11,287 nt of DNA from an uncultured Flavobacteriaceae bacterium (lineage in GTDB: Bacteria; Bacteroidota; Bacteroidia; Flavobacteriales; Flavobacteriaceae), in assembly GCA_938018045.1 (NCBI GenBank), contig CALIIP010000048.1, positions 1-11,287 on the forward strand, read 5' to 3'. The notes under the pieces are model-generated. The model was not told where the DNA came from. It saw only the letters and a list, made by a program, of their open reading frames with translations, and ran no database searches. Made by a program: the position numbers and the translations under genes. Of this stretch, positions 1 to 6,706 are shown piece by piece. The number at the start of each line of letters is the position of its first letter. Within the stretch, counting starts at the first letter, position 1.

Positions 1-27
1 ACGTTATACCAAACAATTCAAAATAAG

Positions 28-405
28 ATGAAAGTAACAGCCGAAAAAAATGAGAAAGTTGCCAATATGATATTTGCATCTATTTACCCTCTTTACTGGA
101 ATAGGTTAGAGAAGAATGGCAGAACAAAAGAAGAATTCCACCAAGTATTAGAATGGTTCACTGGTTATGACGAAGAAACTTTACAATCTCGTATTGATGA
201 TAAAGTAACGTTTAGAACATTTTTTCAAAAAGCAAAAATACATCAAAACGCACATATGATTAAAGGAGTCGTTTGTGGTAATCGAATTGAAGATATAGAG
301 GATGAATTTGAATTGTATAAACAATGCAGACAAATGGAGAAGTTAATTGATGAATTGGCAAAAGGTCGTAAAATGGAGAAAATTTTACGTGAAGAAAAAA
401 AATAA
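28..405 (+). CDS. DUF2200 domain-containing protein
   Basis: The 125-residue product matches the DUF2200 family across its whole length. Recognisable blocks are the N-terminal KVTAEKNEKVANMIFASIYP stretch (residues 2-21), the GRTKEEFHQVLEWFTGYDEE region around residues 31-50, and the NAHMIKGVVCGNRIEDIED region near residues 74-92, followed by a charged C-terminal helix with ELAKGRKMEKILRE. Family members are small soluble proteins of about 115-125 residues with no established biochemical role, so no function is proposed. No signal peptide or membrane segment is visible, so it is presumably cytoplasmic. The ATG at 28 fits the usual family N-terminus. The stop lies 12 bases before the nitroreductase start, so the two are probably co-transcribed. 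What precedes it is outside the window. Confidence 0.9.
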   Translation: MKVTAEKNEKVANMIFASIYPLYWNRLEKNGRTKEEFHQVLEWFTGYDEETLQSRIDDKVTFRTFFQKAKIHQNAHMIKGVVCGNRIEDIEDEFELYKQCRQMEKLIDELAKGRKMEKILREEKK

Positions 406-417
406 AAACCAAAACAA

Positions 418-1137
418 ATGACTTTTGAAGAAGTAAATCAAAAAAGACGAAGTATCAGAGATTTTAAAGACACACCAGTTTCTGATAAGATTATCAATGA
501 AATTTTAGAAGAAGCTCTAGAAGCGCCTTCAAGTTCAAATACTCAGCCATTTAAAATAGTTATTGCAAAAGGTGATACGCTTAAAAAAATAGGAGAAGAA
601 CTTAGTTTTAAATATAATGCAACTTTAAAATTAAGAAAAGCCAACATTTTCAAGAAAATATATATTGCTTACAAGCATAAGTTAAAAGTCAATAAAGTAT
701 ATAAAACACTTTTAGGCAAATATCCTGGTATATATCAAGAAAGAAGAATAAAAGCCGCAATTGGACTTTATAAAATATTAGGAATCAAAAGAGACGATTC
801 AAAAGGAAGAAATGAGAGCATGCTTCGAAACTTTACTTTTTTTGATGCTCCTATTGCTATTTGGATTTTTGCAGACCCAAAAATGGAATATACTTCTCTT
901 GTAGATACTGGTTTATTTATGCAAAACCTTATGCTTTCTGCGACTAGTAAAGGATTAGGTACTTGTGCTCAAGGTGCTTTAAACTTATGGAGAGATCCTG
1001 TAGATAAACACTTTAATGTACCTAAAGGCTTTGAATTGGTCTGTGGAATTTCTTTGGGTTATCCTAGTGACAATGAAGTTAATAAATACCGTCCAGAAAA
1101 AATTACTGTAAAAGAACTTTTAATTCCTTCGAAATAG
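418..1137 (+). CDS. nitroreductase family protein (FMN-dependent oxidoreductase)
   Basis: The 239-residue product is a nitroreductase-fold flavoprotein, expected to bind FMN and reduce nitro or quinone-like compounds with NAD(P)H; the substrate is not predictable. The FMN-binding N-terminus is clear: RRSIRDF (residues 10-16) and APSSSNTQPFK (36-46). The later GLGTCAQGAL block (179-188) and GISLGYP (210-216) are the usual C-terminal flavin-contacting and dimer-fold motifs, and resemble the PnbA/NfnB-like branch. Residues about 65-135 form a lysine-rich insertion between the two halves that is longer than in compact nitroreductases and would form a lid or dimer extension. No signal peptide is seen, so it is cytoplasmic. 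It starts 12 bases after the DUF2200 gene. The family assignment is firm; the reaction is inferred. Confidence 0.93.
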   Translation: MTFEEVNQKRRSIRDFKDTPVSDKIINEILEEALEAPSSSNTQPFKIVIAKGDTLKKIGEELSFKYNATLKLRKANIFKKIYIAYKHKLKVNKVYKTLLGKYPGIYQERRIKAAIGLYKILGIKRDDSKGRNESMLRNFTFFDAPIAIWIFADPKMEYTSLVDTGLFMQNLMLSATSKGLGTCAQGALNLWRDPVDKHFNVPKGFELVCGISLGYPSDNEVNKYRPEKITVKELLIPSK

Positions 1138-1138
1138 T

Positions 1139-1167
1139 AATAATTTAAAATTATTGATGTTTTTTTT
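1139..1167 (+). terminator. possible weak AT-only hairpin with T-run
   Basis: Just after the nitroreductase stop, AATAATTT (1139-1146) can pair with AAATTATT (1148-1155), leaving a tight loop, and eight consecutive T residues follow at 1160-1167. The arrangement resembles an intrinsic terminator, but the stem contains no G-C pair and would be unstable, so it may be only chance AT-rich sequence. It occupies most of the 44-base gap before the next gene. Confidence 0.25.
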
Positions 1168-1181
1168 ATTACATTCACACA

Positions 1182-1763
1182 ATGAATTTCCTTGCACATA
1201 TCTACTTATCAAAAGAGAATACCGACTTAATGCTCGGTAATTTTTTGGGCGATTTTGTGAGAGGTAACAAATACAAAAACTTCAATCCAACAATTCAAAA
1301 AGGAATACTCTTACATCGAAATATTGATACTTTTACAGATGCAAACAAACTAGTAAGGATAAGTAAAAGAAGATTACACGAACGCTATGGTCACTATGAC
1401 GGTATTATCATCGACTTGTTTTATGATCACTTTTTAGCAAAAAATTGGAGCAACTATTCTGCTATTCCATTAGATATTTTTGCAAAGTATTTCTATCAAT
1501 TATTACATGAGAATTATGATTTGTTGCCAGAAAAAGCACAAAACTTATTGCCATATTTAGAAAAATATAATTGGTTGTATAATTATCAATTTATAGACGG
1601 AATGAAGACGGTATTGGAAGGCATGAACAGACGCACTAAAATGATTTCAAAAATGAATATCTCTATAAATGATTTACAAGAGCACTATTCAGAATTTGAA
1701 AATGATTTCACTCAATTCTTTAAAGAACTAATTACATTTACAGATAATAAATTAAAAGAATGA
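1182..1763 (+). CDS. acpH: acyl-carrier-protein phosphodiesterase (AcpH-like)
   Basis: The 193-residue product matches the ACP phosphodiesterase family (DUF479), which hydrolyses the 4'-phosphopantetheine arm from holo-ACP to give apo-ACP and so takes part in prosthetic-group turnover in fatty acid metabolism. The length equals that of E. coli AcpH. Visible landmarks are MNFLAH at the start, GNFLGDFVRGN (19-29), LLHRNIDTFTD (43-53) and FYDHFLAKNW (80-89). H6, D24, H45, D49, D82 and H83 are the likely metal-binding or catalytic set, consistent with the HD-like fold proposed for the family. The protein is soluble with no export signal. The stop TGA overlaps an upstream ATG of the following reading frame, and the gamma-glutamyltransferase lipoprotein start lies 32 bases further, so the two genes are probably one transcript. 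The exact substrate in this organism is inferred. Confidence 0.88.
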   Translation: MNFLAHIYLSKENTDLMLGNFLGDFVRGNKYKNFNPTIQKGILLHRNIDTFTDANKLVRISKRRLHERYGHYDGIIIDLFYDHFLAKNWSNYSAIPLDIFAKYFYQLLHENYDLLPEKAQNLLPYLEKYNWLYNYQFIDGMKTVLEGMNRRTKMISKMNISINDLQEHYSEFENDFTQFFKELITFTDNKLKE

Positions 1764-1795
1764 ATGTCCGCTCGACCAAACAAAAAAAACATCAA

Positions 1796-3493
1796 ATGAA
1801 AAAAATAATCCTACTAGTTCTAGTTTCAATACTTCTAGTTAATTGCAAAACTAAAACAGAAAACAAACCAACACAAGAAATTGGACTTATCGCAGATAAA
1901 GCAATTGTAGTGAGTGCAAGAGTTGAAGCTTCGAAGATTGGAGTTGATATCTTAAAACAAGGCGGAAATGCCTTTGATGCGATGGCTGCAACACAATTAG
2001 CATTGGCAGTTGCATATCCTTATGCTGGAAATATTGGCGGCGGAGGATTTATGGTGTATCGTAATAAAGATGGTGAAATTGGTACTCTAGACTTTAGAGA
2101 AAAAGCACCATTAGCATCAACTAGAGATATGTATCTTGATGAAAACGGAGATATAATCGAAGGCAAAAGCACCTTAGGAATTATGGCAGTTGGAGTTCCA
2201 GGATCGGTTGCAGGAGTTTTTGAAACACACAAAAAGTTTGGCTCTTTACCAATTGAGGCAATTATTAAACCAGTAATTGAATTGGCAAGAAAAGGTGTTG
2301 TAGTAACTAAAAAACAAGCCAAATCCATTAAGAAATACCAACCAAAATTTGCAGAAGCAAATAAAGATTCTATACTTTTCAGTAAAGAATGGAAAGAGAA
2401 TGATACTATCAAATATCCTGCATTAGCCAATACTTTAGAACGCGTTTTAGAAAACGGAGTTGATGAATTTTATAAAGGAGAAACTGCTCAACGTTTGGTA
2501 GATTTTATTCAACAAAATGGCGGAATTATCACAATGGAAGATTTGGCAAAATACGAAGCAAAATGGCGTAAACCAATCACTTTTGAGTATGATGATTTAA
2601 AAGTAATATCTATGTCTCCTCCATCTAGCGGTGGAATTGCATTGGCACAAATCATGAACGGAATTGAAGATTTCGACTTAAGAAAATTTGGACATAATAG
2701 CACAAAAACAATTCAAATAATCACTGAAGCAGAACGAAGAGCATATGCAGATAGAAGCCATTTTTTAGGAGATTCTGATTTTGTAAATGTTCCGATTGAT
2801 AGTTTGATTGAAAAAGAATATACAAAACGTAGAATGGCAAATTTCTCGTTTGATAAACCAACAAAATCAAGTGATTTAGCACATGGAAACATTGAGTTGA
2901 TAGAGAGTGATGAAACAACTCATTATTCTATTATTGATGCTTTTGGAAATGCAGTTTCTGTAACAACAACAATTAATGGAGCATTTGGATCTAAGGTATA
3001 TTGTGAAGATTTAGGTTTTTTCCTAAATAATGAAATGGATGATTTTAGCAGCAAACCTGGAACACCAAATGTATATGGATTGATTGGCGCAAAAGCAAAC
3101 GAAATAGCACCTCAAAAACGTATGCTGAGTTCTATGACGCCAACAATAGTAGAAAAAGGCGGTAATTTATGGATGGTTGTTGGAACTCCTGGAGGCTCAA
3201 CAATTATCACATCAGTTTTACAAACAATTTTGAATGTGTATGAGTTTGATTTCGGAATGCAAGAAGCGATAAATCAACCAAGATTTCATCACCAATGGTT
3301 GCCAGACGATATAAAAATGGAACCAAACGGTTTTGATGAGCAAGTAAAAGCAGAACTTCAAAAAATAGGTTACACATTAGATGAATCAACTTCACCAATT
3401 ATTGGTAAAGTTGAAGGGATACTAGTATTACCAAACGGACAATTAGAAGGAGGCGCTGATCACAGAGGTGATGATACTGCAGTTGGATATTAG
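1796..3493 (+). CDS. ggt: gamma-glutamyltransferase, predicted lipoprotein
   Basis: This is an N-terminal-nucleophile gamma-glutamyltransferase, which cleaves glutathione and other gamma-glutamyl compounds outside the cytoplasm. The ATG at 1796 is chosen because it begins a lipoprotein signal, KK followed by a hydrophobic run and lipobox LVNC (Cys17). An in-frame ATG at 1760 would add 12 polar residues before the signal. Numbering from 1796: Arg101 in DFREKAP binds the gamma-glutamyl carboxylate; PSSGG is at 276-280; autoprocessing is expected just before Thr374 in ETTHYS, with Thr374 becoming the nucleophile of the small subunit; NNEMDDFSS and GTPGGS (463-468) complete the site. The small subunit also has the usual QPRFHHQWLPD stretch. 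All catalytic residues are present and the length (565 residues) is normal. Periplasmic or surface anchoring cannot be settled from the residues after Cys17 (KTKTENK). Confidence 0.95.
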   Translation: MKKIILLVLVSILLVNCKTKTENKPTQEIGLIADKAIVVSARVEASKIGVDILKQGGNAFDAMAATQLALAVAYPYAGNIGGGGFMVYRNKDGEIGTLDFREKAPLASTRDMYLDENGDIIEGKSTLGIMAVGVPGSVAGVFETHKKFGSLPIEAIIKPVIELARKGVVVTKKQAKSIKKYQPKFAEANKDSILFSKEWKENDTIKYPALANTLERVLENGVDEFYKGETAQRLVDFIQQNGGIITMEDLAKYEAKWRKPITFEYDDLKVISMSPPSSGGIALAQIMNGIEDFDLRKFGHNSTKTIQIITEAERRAYADRSHFLGDSDFVNVPIDSLIEKEYTKRRMANFSFDKPTKSSDLAHGNIELIESDETTHYSIIDAFGNAVSVTTTINGAFGSKVYCEDLGFFLNNEMDDFSSKPGTPNVYGLIGAKANEIAPQKRMLSSMTPTIVEKGGNLWMVVGTPGGSTIITSVLQTILNVYEFDFGMQEAINQPRFHHQWLPDDIKMEPNGFDEQVKAELQKIGYTLDESTSPIIGKVEGILVLPNGQLEGGADHRGDDTAVGY

Positions 3494-3554
3494 ATTAGCA
3501 GTTAGCAAAAAATGAAAATTCTTTTATTCTTCACATTTTAAAACTTTAAAACTT

Positions 3555-3977
3555 ATGCAAATACAACCATTTCACTTAGCAATTCCTGTTCAAAATCTTG
3601 AAAAATGTCGCGTTTTTTATCGAGATATTCTACTATGTGAAGAAGGCAGAAGTTCAGAATCTTGGGTAGATTTCAATTTTTTCGGACATCAATTTGTGAT
3701 ACACCAAAAAGAAAATTACGAGCCTAGAAAGTCAATTACCAATCCTGTAGACGGACACCAAGTTCCCGTTCCTCATTTTGGCGTTGTGCTTACTTGGGAA
3801 GATTGGACAGATCTTTCTGAAAGATTGAAAGCATCGAATACTCAGTTTATAATTGAGCCGACAATCCGATTCAAAGGGAAAGTTGGTGAACAAGCAACGA
3901 TGTTTTTTAATGATCCTGAAAATAATGCATTAGAATTCAAAGCATTTAAAGATATGAGCCAGGTTTTTGCCAAGTAA
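3555..3977 (+). CDS. VOC (glyoxalase/bleomycin-resistance/dioxygenase) family protein
   Basis: The 140-residue product has the paired beta-alpha-beta-beta-beta modules of the vicinal oxygen chelate fold. The first module begins PFHLAIPVQNLEKCRVFYRDIL and the second VPHFGVVLTWEDWTDLSERL, ending in FFNDPENNALEFKAF. H7, H74 and E127 occupy the usual metal-ligand positions at the starts of the modules and in the last strand, so a divalent metal site is likely intact. The family includes glyoxalases, dioxygenases and thiol transferases. The sequence has a dioxygenase-like look (ALEFKAF near the end), but the substrate is not predictable. It is cytoplasmic. Its stop TAA shares one base with the ATG of the pseudouridine synthase gene, which implies translational coupling, although the two functions have no obvious link. 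Confidence 0.9.
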   Translation: MQIQPFHLAIPVQNLEKCRVFYRDILLCEEGRSSESWVDFNFFGHQFVIHQKENYEPRKSITNPVDGHQVPVPHFGVVLTWEDWTDLSERLKASNTQFIIEPTIRFKGKVGEQATMFFNDPENNALEFKAFKDMSQVFAK

Positions 3978-4840
3978 TGCAACTCATAGAAACACATATT
4001 GTTCCGAAGCAAGAAAAGGAAATTCGCATTCAAGAATATGCGGTTGGTATCTTTAATACTTGCGCTACAAAATCTGCCCTAAAAAAAACAATCAAAAAAG
4101 GCCTTTTAAAAGTTGATGACAAAGCGGTTTCAAGCGCAAAGATCATTTCAGGAGGAGAAACAATTACATTGTTTGTGCCAAAAGAAAAGAAAGGCTTAAA
4201 AGAACTGAAACTAACCTTAGAAGTTATTTTTGAAGATGATTTCTTAGCAATTATAAACAAACCAGCAGGAATATTAGTTAGTGGTAATGAATTCAAAACC
4301 ATAACCAATGCTTTGGTTCAAAATCTAGAAAAAAGTTCTCAAACAGATGTAACCAAACCACAACCAACACATCGCTTAGACTATCCAACAACTGGACTTT
4401 TATTGATTGGAAAAACGAGTTCGTCAATAATAGCATTGAACAAATTATTTGAAAACAAAGAAATCCAAAAAGAATATACTGCCATAACTATCGGGAAAAT
4501 GGAATCTTCTGGAAGCATCGACTCTCAGATTGATGAGAAAGAATCTTTATCTAATTTTGAAGTTCTAGAAACTGTAATTTCAGAACGCTTTAAATTTCTA
4601 AACTTGGTAAAACTTATCCCAAAAACTGGCAGAAGGCATCAATTGAGAAAGCATTTATCAGGAATTGGAAGTCCAATTTTGGGAGATAAAGAATACGGAA
4701 TTGAAGATTTAATTCTAAACGGAAAAGGATTGTACTTACATGCTTCAAAACTTGAATTTGAACATCCGTTTACAAAAGAAAAAATGAATATAAATTCTGA
4801 GTTACCGAAAAAATTTAACAAAATATTTCTGGCAAAATAA
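3977..4840 (+). CDS. RluA-family pseudouridine synthase
   Basis: The 287-residue product is a pseudouridine synthase that isomerises uridine in structured RNA, most probably rRNA or tRNA. Residues about 15-66 look like an S4-type RNA-binding domain (SALKKTIKKGLLKVDDKAV, then ISGGETITLF). The catalytic domain follows, with IINKPAGILVSG (92-103) and HRLDYPTTG (132-140), where Asp135 is the catalytic aspartate of the HRLDxxT signature. GRRHQLRKHL (218-227) corresponds to the family GRTHQIRxHL motif, with Thr replaced by Arg at 220. GDKEYG and LYLHASKLEFEHP are the usual C-terminal blocks. The ATG at 3977 overlaps the preceding stop by one base. RluA, RluC and RluD-like branches cannot be told apart by eye, so the target site is unknown and no symbol is given. 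Confidence 0.92.
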   Translation: MQLIETHIVPKQEKEIRIQEYAVGIFNTCATKSALKKTIKKGLLKVDDKAVSSAKIISGGETITLFVPKEKKGLKELKLTLEVIFEDDFLAIINKPAGILVSGNEFKTITNALVQNLEKSSQTDVTKPQPTHRLDYPTTGLLLIGKTSSSIIALNKLFENKEIQKEYTAITIGKMESSGSIDSQIDEKESLSNFEVLETVISERFKFLNLVKLIPKTGRRHQLRKHLSGIGSPILGDKEYGIEDLILNGKGLYLHASKLEFEHPFTKEKMNINSELPKKFNKIFLAK

Positions 4841-4883
4841 ATTTGCTTGTCAGTATATCAAAACGCTTACGACTATATTAAAA

Positions 4884-4973
4884 ATGATTTCCAATGAAAT
4901 GAGTATGTCAAAAACTTTATCACACAAAGGAATGATTAATAAGCGAACAGCAACTGTCCGATTTAAACAATAA
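4884..4973 (+). CDS. possible 29-codon small open frame, doubtful
   Basis: The 143-base gap between the pseudouridine synthase and the secreted-protein gene contains an ATG-initiated frame of 29 codons ending in TAA, with further in-frame ATGs at 4899, 4905 and 4932. The predicted peptide is basic, with ...INKRTATVRFKQ at its end, and has no signal or membrane segment. It stops 10 bases before the next start, so it could be a small protein, a translated leader, or a chance frame. No ribosome site or promoter is distinguishable. I do not recognise it. Confidence 0.2.
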   Translation: MISNEMSMSKTLSHKGMINKRTATVRFKQ

Positions 4974-4983
4974 ATACAAACAG

Positions 4984-5475
4984 ATGAAAAAATTACTCTT
5001 ACTCTTTTTATGCTTTAGCATTTCAGCAGCATCACAGAATATGACTGCTAAAAAACTAGGTGGAATTATTACTAAATCAGCAGACAGTGTTGCAGTTGAT
5101 GGAACGACTTGGAACTTTTTTATAAAAGATCGTGTATTAATCTGTATTGCCGACGAAAATGCAAATAGAATGAGAATTATTTCTCCTATTGCTGAAAGAA
5201 ATCAACTTGATAACAATGCGATTTTAAATTCTTTAGTTGCCAATTTTCATACAGCATTGGATGTAAAATATGCTATTTCAGACGAAATATTATGGTCAGT
5301 TTTTACACATCCTCTTAAAGAATTATCTAAACATCAAGTGGAAGATGCAATCGCTCAGGTTTATAATGCAAATGTAACTTTTGGAACTACATTTTCTAGT
5401 ACAAACCTTGCTTTTCCTGGAAATAAGAAGAAAAAGAAAGTTGCAAAAAGAATATATCCAAAAGAAAAGATTTAA
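4984..5475 (+). CDS. secreted protein of unknown function
   Basis: The 163-residue product starts with a clear signal peptide: KK, a leucine-rich core (4-9) and a likely cleavage in SAAS-QN near residue 17-18. Cys10 lies inside the hydrophobic core and is not a lipobox. The mature part has one compact domain: TTWNFFIKDRVLICIADEN (41-59) reads as paired strands, NAILNSLVANFHTALDVKYAISDEILWSVFTHPL (78-111) as helix then strands, and KHQVEDAIAQVYNANVTFG (116-134) as a terminal helix. The order of strands and helices is reminiscent of the YbjN or type III chaperone-like fold, but this is only an impression. The C-terminus is strongly basic, with five lysines at 148-152. The protein is presumably periplasmic. 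It precedes the AI-2E permease gene by 61 bases. I do not recognise the family. Confidence 0.8.
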   Translation: MKKLLLLFLCFSISAASQNMTAKKLGGIITKSADSVAVDGTTWNFFIKDRVLICIADENANRMRIISPIAERNQLDNNAILNSLVANFHTALDVKYAISDEILWSVFTHPLKELSKHQVEDAIAQVYNANVTFGTTFSSTNLAFPGNKKKKKVAKRIYPKEKI

Positions 5476-5536
5476 CCTTTTATTGGAACCATAAAACATT
5501 TCTAATTAATACCTAGAAATATTTTATATTTACCCA

Positions 5537-6619
5537 ATGAATTCAAAAACAATATCAAACGGCATTTTAAGAGCGCTTTCAGTAATTATAGGAGTCGCTT
5601 TACTCCTGTTTTTCCTCTGGAAAATTCAATCAGTACTTGTTTATATTATCATTGCAGGAATACTATCATTGATTGCAAGACCTCTTATTCTATTTTTAAG
5701 ACGAAAATTAAAATTTCCCAACACACTTGCAGTTGTAGTAGCAATGGCCCTTTTTCTTGGATTTTTATTTAGTTTAATACGCATGTTTATTCCCTTAATT
5801 TCTCAGCAAGGAAAAAACCTTTCTTTACTAAACATCAATGAATTAACTGTAAAAACTGAAGGTATAATTAATCAAATAAATGATTATTTTTTACAACAAA
5901 ACATAAATATTCTTGAGCAATTAAAAAGTTTAGATCTATTAGCCAATTTTAAAGAAATACCAAACTTATTAAACTCTATTATTGGAACAGTAGGCTCGCT
6001 TAGTGTTGGACTTATTTCAGTCCTTTTCATCTCGTTTTTCTTAATGAAAGATAGTAAAATACTTAACAAAGGACTCATGGCTTTAGTTCCTGATAATAGT
6101 GAAAGCCGTTTTCAAAAGTCGTTCACCACAATCAAAGATTTACTATCAAGATATTTTATTGGACTGTTCTTACAAATAACAATTTTATTTATTTTGTACT
6201 CAATAGTTCTAGGAATTTTTGGAGTTCAAAATGCTATTGTTATTGCATTCTTGTGTGCGCTACTAAACTTAATCCCTTATGTAGGGCCAATGATTGGTGC
6301 CGTTTTAATTATGTTTTTAACGATGTCTAGCCATATTGGTGAAGATTTTCAAACAGAAATTTTACCAACAACTTTATATGTAATGATTGGTTATTTCATT
6401 GCACAAATGATAGACAATTTTGTGAGTCAACCTGTAATATTTTCAAAAAGCGTAAAATCTCATCCTCTAGAAATATTTTTAATTATCATTATTGGCGGAT
6501 TACTCTTTGGTGTTATAGGAATGGTCGTTGCAGTACCAACATACACAGCATTAAAAGTGATTTTAAAAGAGTTTTTGGCAGATAACAAAATTGTAAAGTC
6601 ATTGACTAAAGATTTATAA
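5537..6619 (+). CDS. AI-2E family transporter (PerM/TqsA-type membrane protein)
   Basis: The 360-residue product is an inner-membrane protein of the AI-2E exporter superfamily (PF01594). Hydrophobic segments are visible at about 13-28, 32-55, 63-88, 149-170, 205-228, 232-262, 275-295 and 312-338, with a soluble stretch between about 90 and 145, matching the usual eight-segment pattern. The signature LNLIPYVGPMIGA (243-255) and the terminal DNFVSQPVIFSKSVKSHPLE then GGLLFGVIGMVVAVP (320-334) are characteristic. Family members include TqsA, linked to autoinducer-2 export, and sodium/proton antiporters, so the name does not establish the substrate. Length and motifs are complete. The start ATG at 5537 sits five bases after a TATATTTA sequence that resembles a flavobacterial -7 box, though no matching -33 element is present at the right distance. 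Confidence 0.92.
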   Translation: MNSKTISNGILRALSVIIGVALLLFFLWKIQSVLVYIIIAGILSLIARPLILFLRRKLKFPNTLAVVVAMALFLGFLFSLIRMFIPLISQQGKNLSLLNINELTVKTEGIINQINDYFLQQNINILEQLKSLDLLANFKEIPNLLNSIIGTVGSLSVGLISVLFISFFLMKDSKILNKGLMALVPDNSESRFQKSFTTIKDLLSRYFIGLFLQITILFILYSIVLGIFGVQNAIVIAFLCALLNLIPYVGPMIGAVLIMFLTMSSHIGEDFQTEILPTTLYVMIGYFIAQMIDNFVSQPVIFSKSVKSHPLEIFLIIIIGGLLFGVIGMVVAVPTYTALKVILKEFLADNKIVKSLTKDL

Positions 6620-6630
6620 AATTAATTCTG

Positions 6631-6688
6631 TTGTCATTTTGACAAAACTGAACTAAATATGGATTCCGCATCAAGTGCGGAATGACAA
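6631..6688. repeat. 58-bp element with 8-bp terminal inverted repeats and internal hairpin
   Basis: The 87-base gap between the permease and the methyltransferase contains TTGTCATT (6631-6638) and its exact inverse AATGACAA (6681-6688) as outer ends. Inside, ATTCCGCA (6663-6670) and TGCGGAAT (6676-6683) form a perfect 8-bp stem with a five-base loop. At the left end TTGTC/GACAA (6631-6635, 6641-6645) can form a second small hairpin. Its GC-rich stem stands out from the AT-rich surroundings. From memory, intergenic elements with a core like ATTCCGCA...TGCGGAATGACA are dispersed in many flavobacterial genomes. It may also act as a transcription terminator for the permease gene, but there is no T-run after the stem. 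Confidence 0.7.
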
Positions 6689-6706
6689 GTCCACAATAAA
6701 ATAGAA

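Noticed and set aside
2020..2430. Long open frame on the minus strand within the gamma-glutamyltransferase gene
   Set aside because: It lies wholly inside a gene with all catalytic motifs intact, and its translation shows no recognisable domain; it is a shadow of the + strand codon pattern. The shorter minus-strand frames elsewhere were rejected for the same reason.
3496..3508. Short direct repeat TTAGCAGTTAGCA after the gamma-glutamyltransferase stop
   Set aside because: Two six-base copies in an AT-rich spacer are expected by chance and connect to no other feature.
5525..5532. TATATTTA as a promoter -7 box for the AI-2E permease
   Set aside because: The last base differs from the consensus G, there is no TTG at 19-21 bases upstream, and the start codon is only five bases away.
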